DNA of 22,551 nt from CAYFVR01 sp046541515 (GTDB lineage: Bacteria; Desulfobacterota; Desulfobacteria; Desulfobacterales; Desulfococcaceae), in NCBI GenBank assembly GCA_046541515.1, contig JBKHDD010000069.1:1-22551 (forward strand), read 5' to 3'. Position 1 is the stretch's first letter. The number at the start of each line of letters is the position of its first letter. Position numbers and translations under genes: made by a program. Under the pieces are notes generated by a model, which was not told the origin of the DNA, ran no database searches, and worked only from the letters and a program-made list of their open reading frames with translations. Of the stretch, positions 1 through 7,585 are shown piece by piece.

Positions 1-698
1 CGGACCACTTCCGGGGCCATTTCCTGGGCGTGGGCGCGGACGTATTCCGCCGATTCTTCCGGATGGGCGAAGGCGTGGGAAACGCTGTCCCGGATCGCGC
101 CTTCCAGGACCTCGGCGGCAGTGCGCCCTAAATCCCGCCGGACGGCGATGCCGCCCAGGGGAATGGGAAGCCCGGTCTCCGATTCCCACCACTGGCCCAG
201 ATCGACCACTTCCGCCAGCCCGTATTCCGGAAACGTAAACCGCCCTTCGTGGATGATGACCCCGGCCTCGAATCGGCCTTCCGCCACCGCCGGCATGATT
301 CGGTCGAAGGTCATTGCGGCGGTGGGTCCCGAACCGTTTCGGTAGAGCCCCAGCAGCAGGGCCGCCGTGGTCCAGTCCCCCGGGATGGCCACCGGCGCGT
401 CGGCCAGCCGGACGGGATCAAACCCCGGCCGGGCCACGATCAGCGGGCCGCAGCCCCGACCCAGCGCCGCGCCGCTCCGGAGCAACGCGTACCGGTCCAG
501 CAAATGGCCCAACGCGGCGAAAGAGAGCTTGGTCATTTCGTAACGGCCGCTCCGGGCCGCCTGGTTCAGGGTTTCCACGTCGGCCAGCTCGGCGGAAACG
601 GAAAAGCCGCCGGTGGGAATTTGGCCGTGGATCAGCGCGTGAAAGCTGAAGGTGTCGTTGGGGCAGGGGGAGAAGGCGAATTGGATGGGTTGGGTCAT
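1..698 (-). CDS. mqnD: 1,4-dihydroxy-6-naphthoate synthase MqnD, 3' part beyond the window
   Basis: This enzyme converts cyclic dehypoxanthine futalosine to 1,4-dihydroxy-6-naphthoate in the futalosine route to menaquinone. Translating the minus strand from the ATG at 698 gives 232 residues with no stop before the window edge, so the C-terminus is missing; family members are about 270-290 residues. The N-terminus reads QFAFSPCPNDTFSFHALIHG, the hallmark of MqnD, followed by an ELADVETLN segment, an EMTKLSFAALG segment, and a GVIIHEGRFTF stretch near residues 135-145. The fold is that of periplasmic binding proteins, but there is no signal peptide, so it should be cytoplasmic. A GGGAG ribosome binding site sits six bases before the ATG. 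It follows mqnB in the same direction after a 203-bp gap, so it may belong to the same transcript or have its own promoter. The family call is very secure. Confidence 0.95.
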   Translation of the reverse strand, partial: MTQPIQFAFSPCPNDTFSFHALIHGQIPTGGFSVSAELADVETLNQAARSGRYEMTKLSFAALGHLLDRYALLRSGAALGRGCGPLIVARPGFDPVRLADAPVAIPGDWTTAALLLGLYRNGSGPTAAMTFDRIMPAVAEGRFEAGVIIHEGRFTFPEYGLAEVVDLGQWWESETGLPIPLGGIAVRRDLGRTAAEVLEGAIRDSVSHAFAHPEESAEYVRAHAQEMAPEVV

Positions 699-835
699 GT
701 TGGCTCCCGGCCGCTTTCAAAAGGATGAATGGTTGTCCGTCATTCGGATTGAAGGGCGACTCGCCGATTTCAGGCGATTTCCAGGCTTAAAATTGGGGTT
801 CGGATCGAGTCCGCTTCAGCGGGCTTTTCGGATTT

Positions 836-860
836 GGCCGGGGGATTTGTTCCCCGGGCC
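836..860. other. GC-rich hairpin in the mqnB-mqnD gap
   Basis: GGCC-G-GGGG (836-844) and CCCC-G-GGCC (852-860) form an inverted repeat with one mismatch and a 7-base loop. It lies between mqnB and mqnD. No run of T follows on either strand, so it is not a classical intrinsic terminator; it could be an RNA-stability or attenuation element. A perfect 12-bp palindrome, ATTTTCGAAAAT, lies nearby at 881-892, just past the mqnB stop. The structure is seen directly; any function is inferred. Confidence 0.45.
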
Positions 861-901
861 GGTGTTCAGACGGGACTCGTATTTTCGAAAATCCCCTTGC
901 T

Positions 902-1681
902 TTACCCGGGTCGTGTTTTGCCGGATTGGGAGTTCGGCGCCGGAATCGCGCCCGCCGCAAGGATTCTTCGAACCGCCTCGGCGCAACGCTCGAACGCCAG
1001 CGGCAGATTCCATCCTTCCCGCTCCCTGCGACCGACCCGATTGGCGGCGGCCCGAAGCTCCAAAAACGGAATTTTGTATAACGCCGCCACGTGGGCTACG
1101 CCCGCCCCTTCCATGGCCTCCATCACCGGTTGGAATCGGTCGAACAATTCCGCCGCCCGCTCGTCGGATGTGGTGACGGTGGAAACGGTCAGAATGGGAC
1201 CGACGGGCATACGGAAATCCGTTGTGGATGAAAGCGCTTCCTTCGCGTCTTGGAGCCATTCCGCATTACAGGGATACCATCCAGCCCGCTCGGCGATTTC
1301 TCCATTCGCTTCGGGCAGGACCGGAAAGGGCGGTGGATCGGGAACGATTCCGCCGTCCACCGGTTCCAGCCCAAGGTGAAAATCCACCGCCGCCGAGGCC
1401 AGCGCAACGTCGCCCACGTCCAATCCCGCGGCCGTGAACGCGCCGGCGCACCCGATGTTCAGGATTCCCCGGGGCCGCTTGGATTCCACCGCGACCGTTG
1501 TCGCGTGGACCGCGTTGGCCAATCCCGGACCGGACGCCAAAAGCCGCACTCGAATTCCTTGGAGCCAACCTTCCCGGATTCGCCGTCCCCCGGCGACCGA
1601 TTCCCGGCCATCCCGCAAATCCGCCGCCAGACCGGCCAACTCTTCCGGCGCCGCCGCGACAATCAGCAGCGGCTCCTTCAC
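902..1681 (-). CDS. mqnB: Futalosine hydrolase MqnB
   Basis: This nucleosidase removes hypoxanthine from futalosine to give dehypoxanthine futalosine, an early step of the futalosine menaquinone pathway. I take the GTG at 1681 as the start, giving 259 residues beginning MKEPLLIVAAAPEEL. This places the start in a GTGA overlap with the stop of the TetR gene; an upstream start at 1753 would run deep into that gene. The protein has the purine nucleoside phosphorylase/MTA nucleosidase fold: ASGPGLANA near 49-57, LNIGCAGAF at 74-82, and the substrate-binding MEAMEGAG at 187-194 carrying the conserved Glu, then a hydrophobic AALYKIPFLELRAAANRVG stretch. MqnB rather than MTA/SAH nucleosidase is favoured by this sequence pattern and by mqnD just downstream. 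Translation is probably coupled to the TetR gene. The last 20 or so residues are polar and not recognisable. Confidence 0.9.
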   Translation of the reverse strand: MKEPLLIVAAAPEELAGLAADLRDGRESVAGGRRIREGWLQGIRVRLLASGPGLANAVHATTVAVESKRPRGILNIGCAGAFTAAGLDVGDVALASAAVDFHLGLEPVDGGIVPDPPPFPVLPEANGEIAERAGWYPCNAEWLQDAKEALSSTTDFRMPVGPILTVSTVTTSDERAAELFDRFQPVMEAMEGAGVAHVAALYKIPFLELRAAANRVGRREREGWNLPLAFERCAEAVRRILAAGAIPAPNSQSGKTRPG

Positions 1682-2322
1682 CGTCGGCCGATCCCCAAAC
1701 GAAGCACATCCACCAATTGGCGCGCCCAACGCCGGGCGGTTTCCTCCGAGCAATCGTAAATGGCAAGTCCCGCGTCCAGGTGGCGCACGGCCTGGGCCTG
1801 AAGAAAGCGATCCATCACCGCGTCCAGCACAAAGGCGGCCTGGTCGATGTCAAGGCCCTCCCGCAACTCGCCCCGGTCGGACGCGGAGGCGAGAAGGGAA
1901 CGGAGGTATTTGAGGCTGTATTCCCGAAGGGAGGAGAGGGCCGCCTCCCGGTAGGGAAGCTGGTTCTCCAGCAACGTGCGCAGATACAGCCGATAAACCA
2001 ACGGATGTTTCCGAAGAAACAGCACGCCCGCCAGAAGGGTCGCCTCCAGGCGGGTGAACAGATCGGCGTCCCCGGTCTGGTCCCGCACGGTCCGCAAGTA
2101 GTCCTTCACCATCTCCGTGGCGGTGGAAAAGGCGAAACGAAACAGCCCTTCCTTGTCGCCGAAGTACTGAAAAATTGAGCCCTTGGCGATCCCCAGCCTC
2201 CGCACCATGGCGTTGATGCTGGCCCGGGCGTAGCCTTTTTCGCCGAATTCCTCCACCGCCACCCGCAGGATCCGGTCCTGTTTCTCCCGGTCCAGGTTGG
2301 TGAAGGTCTTCAGCGCGGTCAT
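1678..2322 (-). CDS. TetR/AcrR family transcriptional regulator
   Basis: A 214-residue DNA-binding repressor-type protein. Residues about 12-60 form the TetR helix-turn-helix domain: DRILRVAVEEFGEKGY, then INAMVRRLGIAKGSIFQYFGDKEGLF, where the recognition helix precedes the typical YF-x-x-KE-x-LF signature. The remaining 150 residues are a variable helical ligand-binding and dimer domain in which no specific ligand can be recognised. The ATG at 2322 overlaps the stop of the upstream MEMO-family gene (ATGA), and its own TGA overlaps the mqnB GTG, so the three genes are translationally linked. A regulator inside such an operon often controls it, but no operator could be identified here. The family is certain; the regulon and ligand are unknown. 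Confidence 0.92.
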   Translation of the reverse strand: MTALKTFTNLDREKQDRILRVAVEEFGEKGYARASINAMVRRLGIAKGSIFQYFGDKEGLFRFAFSTATEMVKDYLRTVRDQTGDADLFTRLEATLLAGVLFLRKHPLVYRLYLRTLLENQLPYREAALSSLREYSLKYLRSLLASASDRGELREGLDIDQAAFVLDAVMDRFLQAQAVRHLDAGLAIYDCSEETARRWARQLVDVLRLGIGRR

Positions 2323-3170
2323 GCAAACAAAACGCCGGTGTATCCGACGAAGCTTTCGGCGGGGTGCTTGTCGTGGCTGGTGGCGTAGGCGATCGACCGG
2401 CCCCGGCTGGCGCCGAGCCTTCGGGCGGCCACCACCGCCGCCGCCGCCGCGCCGGCGCAGCAGGCGTTATGGTTCTCCAGCCCCTGGCGAATGGCTCCCT
2501 CGGCGTCCATTTCGGTCAGCGCCCGGATAAATCGGGGATCGTTCTCCTCCCGGACCCATTCCAGGGCCTCGCGGCCGTCGCCTTTGGGATGGAATCCGTA
2601 ATTGGCGCCGTAATGGGTCAGATCCGTGGAGCCGATGACCCGGGCCGATTTTCCACCGGTTCTCGCGGCGTCGGCCAGCCGGTCGGCCAGCAACATGCTT
2701 TCCGGCGCCGGAGGCGCGCCGACGGTCACCACTTTGGCCTCGGGAAAGAAGTATTTGATGAACGGCATTTGCAATTCGATGGTGTTGTCCGGCGCGAACC
2801 GTTCGGGAGATTCTTCCGCCACCCGGAAATTTTCGGTGACGACTTGGGACAATTCCTCGTCCACGGGAACCGGGCCAAAGGGGGTTTCCCAGGCGCCCCG
2901 GGGCATAATCCGGATGGGAGAATCGGGGCCGAGATGCATCCCGAAGACCAGAATGGTTTCCGGCGTTTTCCCCTGGGCGAGGGCGTGAATCACCTGGGAG
3001 GCGATGGCCCCGGAGAAGACCCATCCGGCGTGGGGGACCACCCCGCCCACCGGGTTTTGCGCCAGGTCGGGAGAGGGCGCCTCTTTTAAAAAATCACGAA
3101 TTTGGGCTTCACAGGAATCCGGATCGCCGGGATACCAGCTTCCGGCGAATTGCGCGCGTCGAATTTGCAT
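2319..3170 (-). CDS. MEMO1-family protein (AmmeMemoRadiSam system protein B type)
   Basis: A 283-residue MEMO family protein. The ATG at 3170 was chosen because the family start MQIRRAQFAGSWYPGD follows it and GGAG lies seven bases upstream; a longer frame to 3251 encodes unrelated residues. The family is related to class III extradiol dioxygenases and binds a metal through His and Cys residues. Candidate ligands are His47 (VVPHAGW), His79 (FGMHLGP) and a Cys in NACCAGAA near the C-terminus; STDLTHYG is another family motif. Bacterial members usually accompany an AMMECR1 protein and a radical SAM enzyme (together the AmmeMemoRadiSam system), but neither is next to this gene. Instead it is the first gene of a cluster coupled to TetR and mqnB. 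The biochemical role is not established, so I give no reaction. Confidence 0.9.
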   Translation of the reverse strand: MQIRRAQFAGSWYPGDPDSCEAQIRDFLKEAPSPDLAQNPVGGVVPHAGWVFSGAIASQVIHALAQGKTPETILVFGMHLGPDSPIRIMPRGAWETPFGPVPVDEELSQVVTENFRVAEESPERFAPDNTIELQMPFIKYFFPEAKVVTVGAPPAPESMLLADRLADAARTGGKSARVIGSTDLTHYGANYGFHPKGDGREALEWVREENDPRFIRALTEMDAEGAIRQGLENHNACCAGAAAAAVVAARRLGASRGRSIAYATSHDKHPAESFVGYTGVLFA

Positions 3171-3359
3171 GGCGACTCCATTTCCGGGCGGCGGAAACAT
3201 CCATCCGCTTCTTTGGCGGCATTCGATGATCCGGCGGCGATTTTTCCCCAAACAAGCCTGGTTTCGGCCGCGAGATCGCGCCCCGCGAACGCGCCGCCCG
3301 ATCGTGGTGGTAAATTTATTTTCCGTGCTGTTGGAAAGGTTGGAATGATTTTGGAAAAG

Positions 3360-3375
3360 TAAAGCGGTAAAGCGG
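3360..3375. repeat. Tandem 8-bp repeat TAAAGCGG x2
   Basis: Two adjacent copies of TAAAGCGG occupy 3360-3375, just past the 3' end of the zinc ribbon/DUF4388 gene. The 217-bp space between that gene and the MEMO gene (3171-3387) is AT-richer than its surroundings around 3310-3370. It probably holds the promoter of the MEMO-TetR-mqnB cluster, though no convincing -35/-10 pair was found. Confidence 0.6.
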
Positions 3376-3387
3376 AGGCCCGAAGGA

Positions 3388-4587
3388 CTACAGGGTGGGG
3401 AATACGGTGCGCAGAAAGCGACGTTCGTCCTCGTCGATTCGGCGCAGACCCTCCATCAGCAGTCGCATGAATTCGCCCATCCCCTCGGCCTGCATTTGTT
3501 CCAGCGGAAGCCCCGGCCGAAAGCTGAAGCGTCCGCGCTTGACCCTGAGGAGCTGATAAAACGCCTCCGGTCCTTCCAGGCCGTCGAAGTGGACCCGAAC
3601 CAGTTCTCCGTCCCGAAAGCTGATGTCGGCCGAGGTCCGGCCGGAGATCAGGGTGAGGATGCCGGTTTTCTGATTCAGGTGGAAGACCTGGAACAGTTCC
3701 GAGGGGGTCATCTCCGAGATTTTGCCGGAAAGGCCGGAGGAAAATTCATCGTGGCGGGCCTGATTGATCTCGGCCATCCGCCCGGCCAGCAGGCGGGTGA
3801 AGTACATCTGAAGCGACGGAGAGTTGGCGAGAACGGCCTTGAAGTTGGGACCGTTGATGTACAAAACGGTGGCGGGGTCGATCGCCCGGATGGTCGCGCC
3901 CACCGTGTTGCCGGAAAGCAGGCTCATCTCCCCGAACACCTCGCCCCGCTTCAACTCGGCGATGGGCATTTCGTCGTCGCCCAACACTTCCACCCGGCCG
4001 GAAACCAGGATGTAAAGGTTGCGGCCGGGGTCGCCTTTGCGCATGATGACGTCGCCCACCGCGAATTCGTCGAAGCGCAGCCGGGCCGCAAACTCGCGGA
4101 CCATGTGGTTGTCCAGGGCCCGGAAGATGGAAAAGCGGCTCATGGCCCGAACCACCCGGTCGATGTAGTCGTCCTTGGCCGCGTCTCCGTCGTCGTCCGC
4201 GGGGATTTCCGCGTCCGGCCGCACGGAAAAGCGGATAACGCCCTTGCAGCCGCCGCATTGGAAGAAAGGCGGCGGGTCTTTCAACGCGCCCTTTTTCAAC
4301 AGGGCGGCCACGTCCCTGGCCAGGATCATGCAGGGGGCTTTTTTGGGCGGAACCTGGAAAACGCCGCCCGAAAGCTGAAAGGCGTCTCCGTTCTCGTACA
4401 GCGGGCAGTTGTTGTTTCCCATCACCTTGAAACGGGGCGGGGGGACGACGGGCGCTTCGGATTTGTCGGGCGGATGAATGTGGAAAGGGTGTTGGCATTT
4501 GCCGCAACGGGCCCGGCGGCCCTCTGGCGGAATTTTATTCTCGTCCACCTTGAAGGAAGCGCCGCAGTTTTCACAGGTCACCCGCAT
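3388..4587 (-). CDS. Zinc ribbon - cyclic nucleotide-binding-like - DUF4388 (PATAN) protein
   Basis: A 399-residue multidomain protein of probable signalling function. Residues 1-35 are an MJ0042-type zinc ribbon (C5, C8, C28, C31). Residues about 57-120 contain NNNCPLYENGDAF, C86 and a CGGC pair (111-114), resembling the TIGR04076 Cys-containing module. Residues about 148-272 are a cNMP-binding (CAP_ED) fold with GDVIMRKGDPGRNLYILVSG and GEVFGEMSLLSG. Residues about 283-380 match DUF4388/PATAN (GLSGKISEMTPSELFQ), a module common in bacterial two-component and gliding-type systems. In the phosphate-binding cassette the usual Arg-Ala pair after GEMSLL is Val-Gly-Ala, so the Arg that grips the cyclic phosphate is absent; the domain may bind something else or serve as a structural sensor. 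The start at 4587 has GGGAAGG upstream. No transmembrane segment is visible. Confidence 0.85.
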   Translation of the reverse strand: MRVTCENCGASFKVDENKIPPEGRRARCGKCQHPFHIHPPDKSEAPVVPPPRFKVMGNNNCPLYENGDAFQLSGGVFQVPPKKAPCMILARDVAALLKKGALKDPPPFFQCGGCKGVIRFSVRPDAEIPADDDGDAAKDDYIDRVVRAMSRFSIFRALDNHMVREFAARLRFDEFAVGDVIMRKGDPGRNLYILVSGRVEVLGDDEMPIAELKRGEVFGEMSLLSGNTVGATIRAIDPATVLYINGPNFKAVLANSPSLQMYFTRLLAGRMAEINQARHDEFSSGLSGKISEMTPSELFQVFHLNQKTGILTLISGRTSADISFRDGELVRVHFDGLEGPEAFYQLLRVKRGRFSFRPGLPLEQMQAEGMGEFMRLLMEGLRRIDEDERRFLRTVFPTL

Positions 4588-4763
4588 GGGCTTCGCCTTC
4601 CCGGCCGCCAAAAAACCGGCGGCCGCCGATACCGGACCGATCTGATCGGGATAAGAAACGTGAATCAAAAACGGAATGGGTCGAGATTTTGCCAGAAAAC
4701 CGCTGGAAAAACAAGCGGGCGGTGGGGGCGGCGGTTTTGGGGTCGGTGATTTCGCGAGACCAT

Positions 4764-4783
4764 GGACCCCGGGGGACCCCGGG
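4764..4783. repeat. Tandem 10-bp repeat GGACCCCGGG x2
   Basis: Two exact adjacent copies of GGACCCCGGG lie in the 284-bp gap (4588-4871) between the MFS gene and the zinc ribbon/DUF4388 gene. The repeat is seen directly. The gap is otherwise GC-rich, and I found no gene, clear promoter or poly-T terminator in it. Confidence 0.7.
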
Positions 4784-4871
4784 AGGCGCATCCAACGGCG
4801 GGCGGCGGCGGGTTCGGGGGATGGACCATCCGTCCGAGGCCGCGCTCCGGAGGGGCCGGAAAGAGGGTCGC

Positions 4872-6113
4872 CTAGGGCCCGGCGGCGGGGGAGGCCAGAT
4901 CGGCGTTTCTCCGGGCCCGCGCGGAACCCAGCCGCAACGCGGCCAGCCCCAACAGCGCCATGGCCGCGGCGACCATCGTCACCGCCGGAAGGCGGCCCAG
5001 TTGCCACAAGCCGGCCCCGGCCAGCGCCCCCAAAAATCGGCCGATCCCCGCGCCGGTCAGGTAGCCGGCCATCAGGGTGCCCCGGGCCTCGGGCATCAGT
5101 TCGGTGAAGAGGGACAAAGAAGCCACGATGGTAAATTCACAGGTCAAAAACGCCAGAAAATAGCCGCCCAGCGCCGAGGCGAGGGTTCCGTCCAGGAGCG
5201 GCAGCGCGCCGTAGGCCAGGGCGGTGGCGAGCACGCCGATGGTCACGGCCCGGCCGAGTCCCAGTCGGTCCGCCGCGGCGGCCACCAGCCCTTCGCCGCA
5301 CAGTTCCGCCGCGCCGATGGCGGTGGCGGCCAACCCCAGCCCGGAGAGGCTGAGGCCGAAGTCGCCTTCCAGCCAGACGCCGGAGACCACGAACATCAGG
5401 TCGCCGGCTCCGTTGAAAAAAAGGGCGAATCCCAAGGCGCCCAGCGCGGCCGGTTTGCGGAGGCGGGAGACGATCCGGCGCAGTTCCTCGGCCGGCGGCG
5501 GGGCGTCGGGATTGGGCGACTCCGGCGGCATCCGGCGGGCCAGAACGAGCGCCGCCACGAGGCTCAAGGCCGCCAGCGCGAAAAACGGCGCCCGCCAGCC
5601 CGCGCCGTCCATGAGCAGGCCGATGAGCGGCAGGCCAAGCAGCGAACTGCCGGCCCAGCTCATTTCCAGAAGGCCGATGGCCCGGCCTCGGTGTTCGTAG
5701 GGAACGGCCCGGCCGGTGTAGGCCAGCACCGCCGGGTCGTACATGTTTTTGGCCATCCCCGCCAGCACCAGCCCCGCGAAGACGGCGGGGTAGGTGGCCA
5801 CGGCCCCCGCCAGGGTCAGCCCCAGGACGAGGGTGATCAGCCCGGCCAACATCAGCGCGCGATACCCTTTTCGGTCCCCCAGCGGCCCGAAGAGCAGGCA
5901 GGCGAGGCCGCTCATCTGGTTGGCGCCCAAAATGGCGGTGACCGCCGGAAGGGGCGCGTCCAGACCCCGGCTCAAGGCCGGGGCGAAGGGATAGGGGAAT
6001 CGCCGGGCGGTGTTGACGACGAGCCGGGCGCCCAGGGCCGTCCAAAATCCGGCGCCTCCGGCCGGGGAAGAGCGGGCGGGGGCGGACTCCGGTTTCCGGA
6101 GGTCGGTCTTCAT
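4872..6113 (-). CDS. Major facilitator superfamily (MFS) transporter
   Basis: A 413-residue inner-membrane secondary transporter. About twelve hydrophobic segments are visible, separated by a polar central loop (ARRMPPESPNPDAPPPAEELRR). The MFS motif A appears after the second helix as FGPLGDRKGYRA (about residues 75-86). The ATG at 6113 is preceded by GGAAG at good spacing, whereas a start at 6170 would add a polar stretch unlike the family. Charged termini and the absence of a signal peptide fit a cytoplasmic N-terminus. It lies 75 bp after the YchF-like gene and points the same way. The drug-efflux-like appearance (many Gly, Ala, Leu) suggests export, but no substrate can be assigned. Confidence 0.88.
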   Translation of the reverse strand: MKTDLRKPESAPARSSPAGGAGFWTALGARLVVNTARRFPYPFAPALSRGLDAPLPAVTAILGANQMSGLACLLFGPLGDRKGYRALMLAGLITLVLGLTLAGAVATYPAVFAGLVLAGMAKNMYDPAVLAYTGRAVPYEHRGRAIGLLEMSWAGSSLLGLPLIGLLMDGAGWRAPFFALAALSLVAALVLARRMPPESPNPDAPPPAEELRRIVSRLRKPAALGALGFALFFNGAGDLMFVVSGVWLEGDFGLSLSGLGLAATAIGAAELCGEGLVAAAADRLGLGRAVTIGVLATALAYGALPLLDGTLASALGGYFLAFLTCEFTIVASLSLFTELMPEARGTLMAGYLTGAGIGRFLGALAGAGLWQLGRLPAVTMVAAAMALLGLAALRLGSARARRNADLASPAAGP

Positions 6114-6188
6114 GGCGATTCTTCCGGGGAAACGGGCCGAGGCCGCCCGGTTGGATTCATGTCCCGCCATGGGGGATCGAACCGAGAA

Positions 6189-7217
6189 TCAGACATTGAA
6201 CCGGAAGTTGGCGATGTCGCCGTCCCGGACATCGTAGGTCTTGCCCTCCAGCCGCACCGTGCCCCGTTTGCGGGCCTCGGCGTAGCTTCCGGCGGCCATC
6301 AGGTCGTCGTAGGCCAGGATTTCGGCGCGGATGAAGCCCTTCCGGATGTCCGAGTGGATGACGCCGGCCGCCTCCACCGCGGGGGTTCCCCGACGGATGG
6401 TCCAGGCGCGCACCTCGTCCTCGCCCACGGTGAAAAAGGAGATCAGCCCCTGCAGGGCGTAGGATTCCCGGATGACCCGGTCGGCGGCGGAGGCGGCGAT
6501 CTCGAATTCCGCCAGAAATTCTTGGGCCTCCTCCTCGGTCATCTGGGCCAGCTCCCGCTCGATCTGGCCTCGAATGACCCGGCAGCGTTCCCGCTCGGCC
6601 AGTTCGCCCACCTCGGGCATCTCCTCGTCCTCGTCGGCGTTGTTGAAAAGCACCAGCATGGGCTTGCCGGAGACGAAGGCGAAGCCGCGCAAGAGCGGCG
6701 CGCCGGCCAGCTCGGGCCGACTTCGCAGCGGCTGGTCGGCCTCCAGGCACTCCCTGCACTGTTCCAGCAGGCCGATCTCCTCGCCGGAGACGTTCTTGCC
6801 CCGCTTGCGGTCCAGGGCCAACCGCTCCAGCCGTTTTTCCACCACCACCAGATCGGCCAGGATCAGCTCCCCGTCCAGATCGGCCACGTCCGTTGCGGGT
6901 TTGGGCGGCTCCAGGCCGTAGGCCTCGAAGTTTCGGACCACCTGGATCAGGGCGTCGCAGTCCCGCACCGCCGTCCAGACGTTCTCGCCCGATTTTTTGT
7001 CGCCCCCGCCGCGGCCGGGCAGAAAATATTCCACCTGGGCGTAGATGGTCTTGCGGGGATTGTACATTTTGCTCAGAATGTCCACGCGCTCGTCGGGGAC
7101 CTTCACCGTGCCGACTCGATCCTCCCCCCGCAGGGCCGCGCCCCCGTCGCTGCCGGTCAATGCTTCGAAAACGGTGGTTTTTCCGGCCCCTTCCAGGCCG
7201 ATGACGCCAAGCTTCAT
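6189..7217 (-). CDS. Divergent YchF/OLA1-like P-loop protein with DUF933 (TGS-like) C-terminus
   Basis: A 342-residue protein related to the ribosome-associated ATPase YchF. Residues 7-14 are a Walker A (GLEGAGKT), EALTG follows, and GTVKVPDERVDILSKMYNP matches the YchF region that follows switch I. The YchF-type specificity loop appears as LVLFNNADEDE at 188-198, in place of NKxD. The C-terminal third (from about 258) is the DUF933/TGS-like domain, ending in GKTYDVRDGDIANFRFNV. Canonical YchF is about 363 residues and carries a DIAGLV switch II; here the equivalent place reads VEYFLPGRGGG with no DxxG. This suggests a separate subfamily with altered or lost hydrolysis. The ATG at 7217 follows AAAGGAG; a longer frame to 7409 is unlikely. 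It starts the minus-strand block and is divergent from the hydantoinase gene. Confidence 0.85.
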   Translation of the reverse strand: MKLGVIGLEGAGKTTVFEALTGSDGGAALRGEDRVGTVKVPDERVDILSKMYNPRKTIYAQVEYFLPGRGGGDKKSGENVWTAVRDCDALIQVVRNFEAYGLEPPKPATDVADLDGELILADLVVVEKRLERLALDRKRGKNVSGEEIGLLEQCRECLEADQPLRSRPELAGAPLLRGFAFVSGKPMLVLFNNADEDEEMPEVGELAERERCRVIRGQIERELAQMTEEEAQEFLAEFEIAASAADRVIRESYALQGLISFFTVGEDEVRAWTIRRGTPAVEAAGVIHSDIRKGFIRAEILAYDDLMAAGSYAEARKRGTVRLEGKTYDVRDGDIANFRFNV

Positions 7218-7371
7218 TTCCGGTATGTCTCCTTTGCGCCCCGCCGGGGTTTCCTGTTTCCCCCGGGCGGCCGAATGATTCAAAATCCGCCACCATATCG
7301 TCAATGAATTCGGATGGCAAATGAAAAAGAAAATCGCCGGTTTCCACTCCATTTCCACCCGCCGCACCGTA

Positions 7372-7400
7372 TTGACAGCCGGAGGGAATTTCGTTAAGGT
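7372..7400 (+). promoter_or_regulatory. Predicted sigma-70 promoter for the hydantoinase-type gene
   Basis: TTGACA (7372-7377), a 17-bp spacer and TAAGGT (7395-7400) form a plausible sigma-70 promoter reading right. The -35 is perfect; the -10 keeps the key T1, A2 and T6. It lies in the divergent 7218-7585 gap, which otherwise holds the leader of the hydantoinase gene and, on the minus strand, the upstream region of the YchF-like gene, where no clear promoter was found. Confidence 0.55.
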
Positions 7401-7585
7401 GTCATTCACTTTTTTTAAGCAGAATAGGCCCTTGAGTCGTCATCAGCCGGGGTGGGGCGACAGATGGAGAGGGGAATGTGGGCGTAGGGGAATCGCTGCG
7501 GCGGGCGCTTCGCCGTCTTTGGCGCGAGGCTACCGGCCCGGGTCCGTCGGGGCAACCGAAAACGCAAACGCTTCGGGATGGCGCC

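Noticed and set aside
3171..3251. Longer start for the MEMO protein
   Set aside because: The extra 27 residues do not resemble the family, and a ribosome site precedes the ATG at 3170.
4689..7307. An 872-residue open frame on the plus strand
   Set aside because: It is antisense to the MFS transporter and YchF-like genes and is rich in Gly, Gln, His and Arg without any domain; it is a codon-bias shadow.
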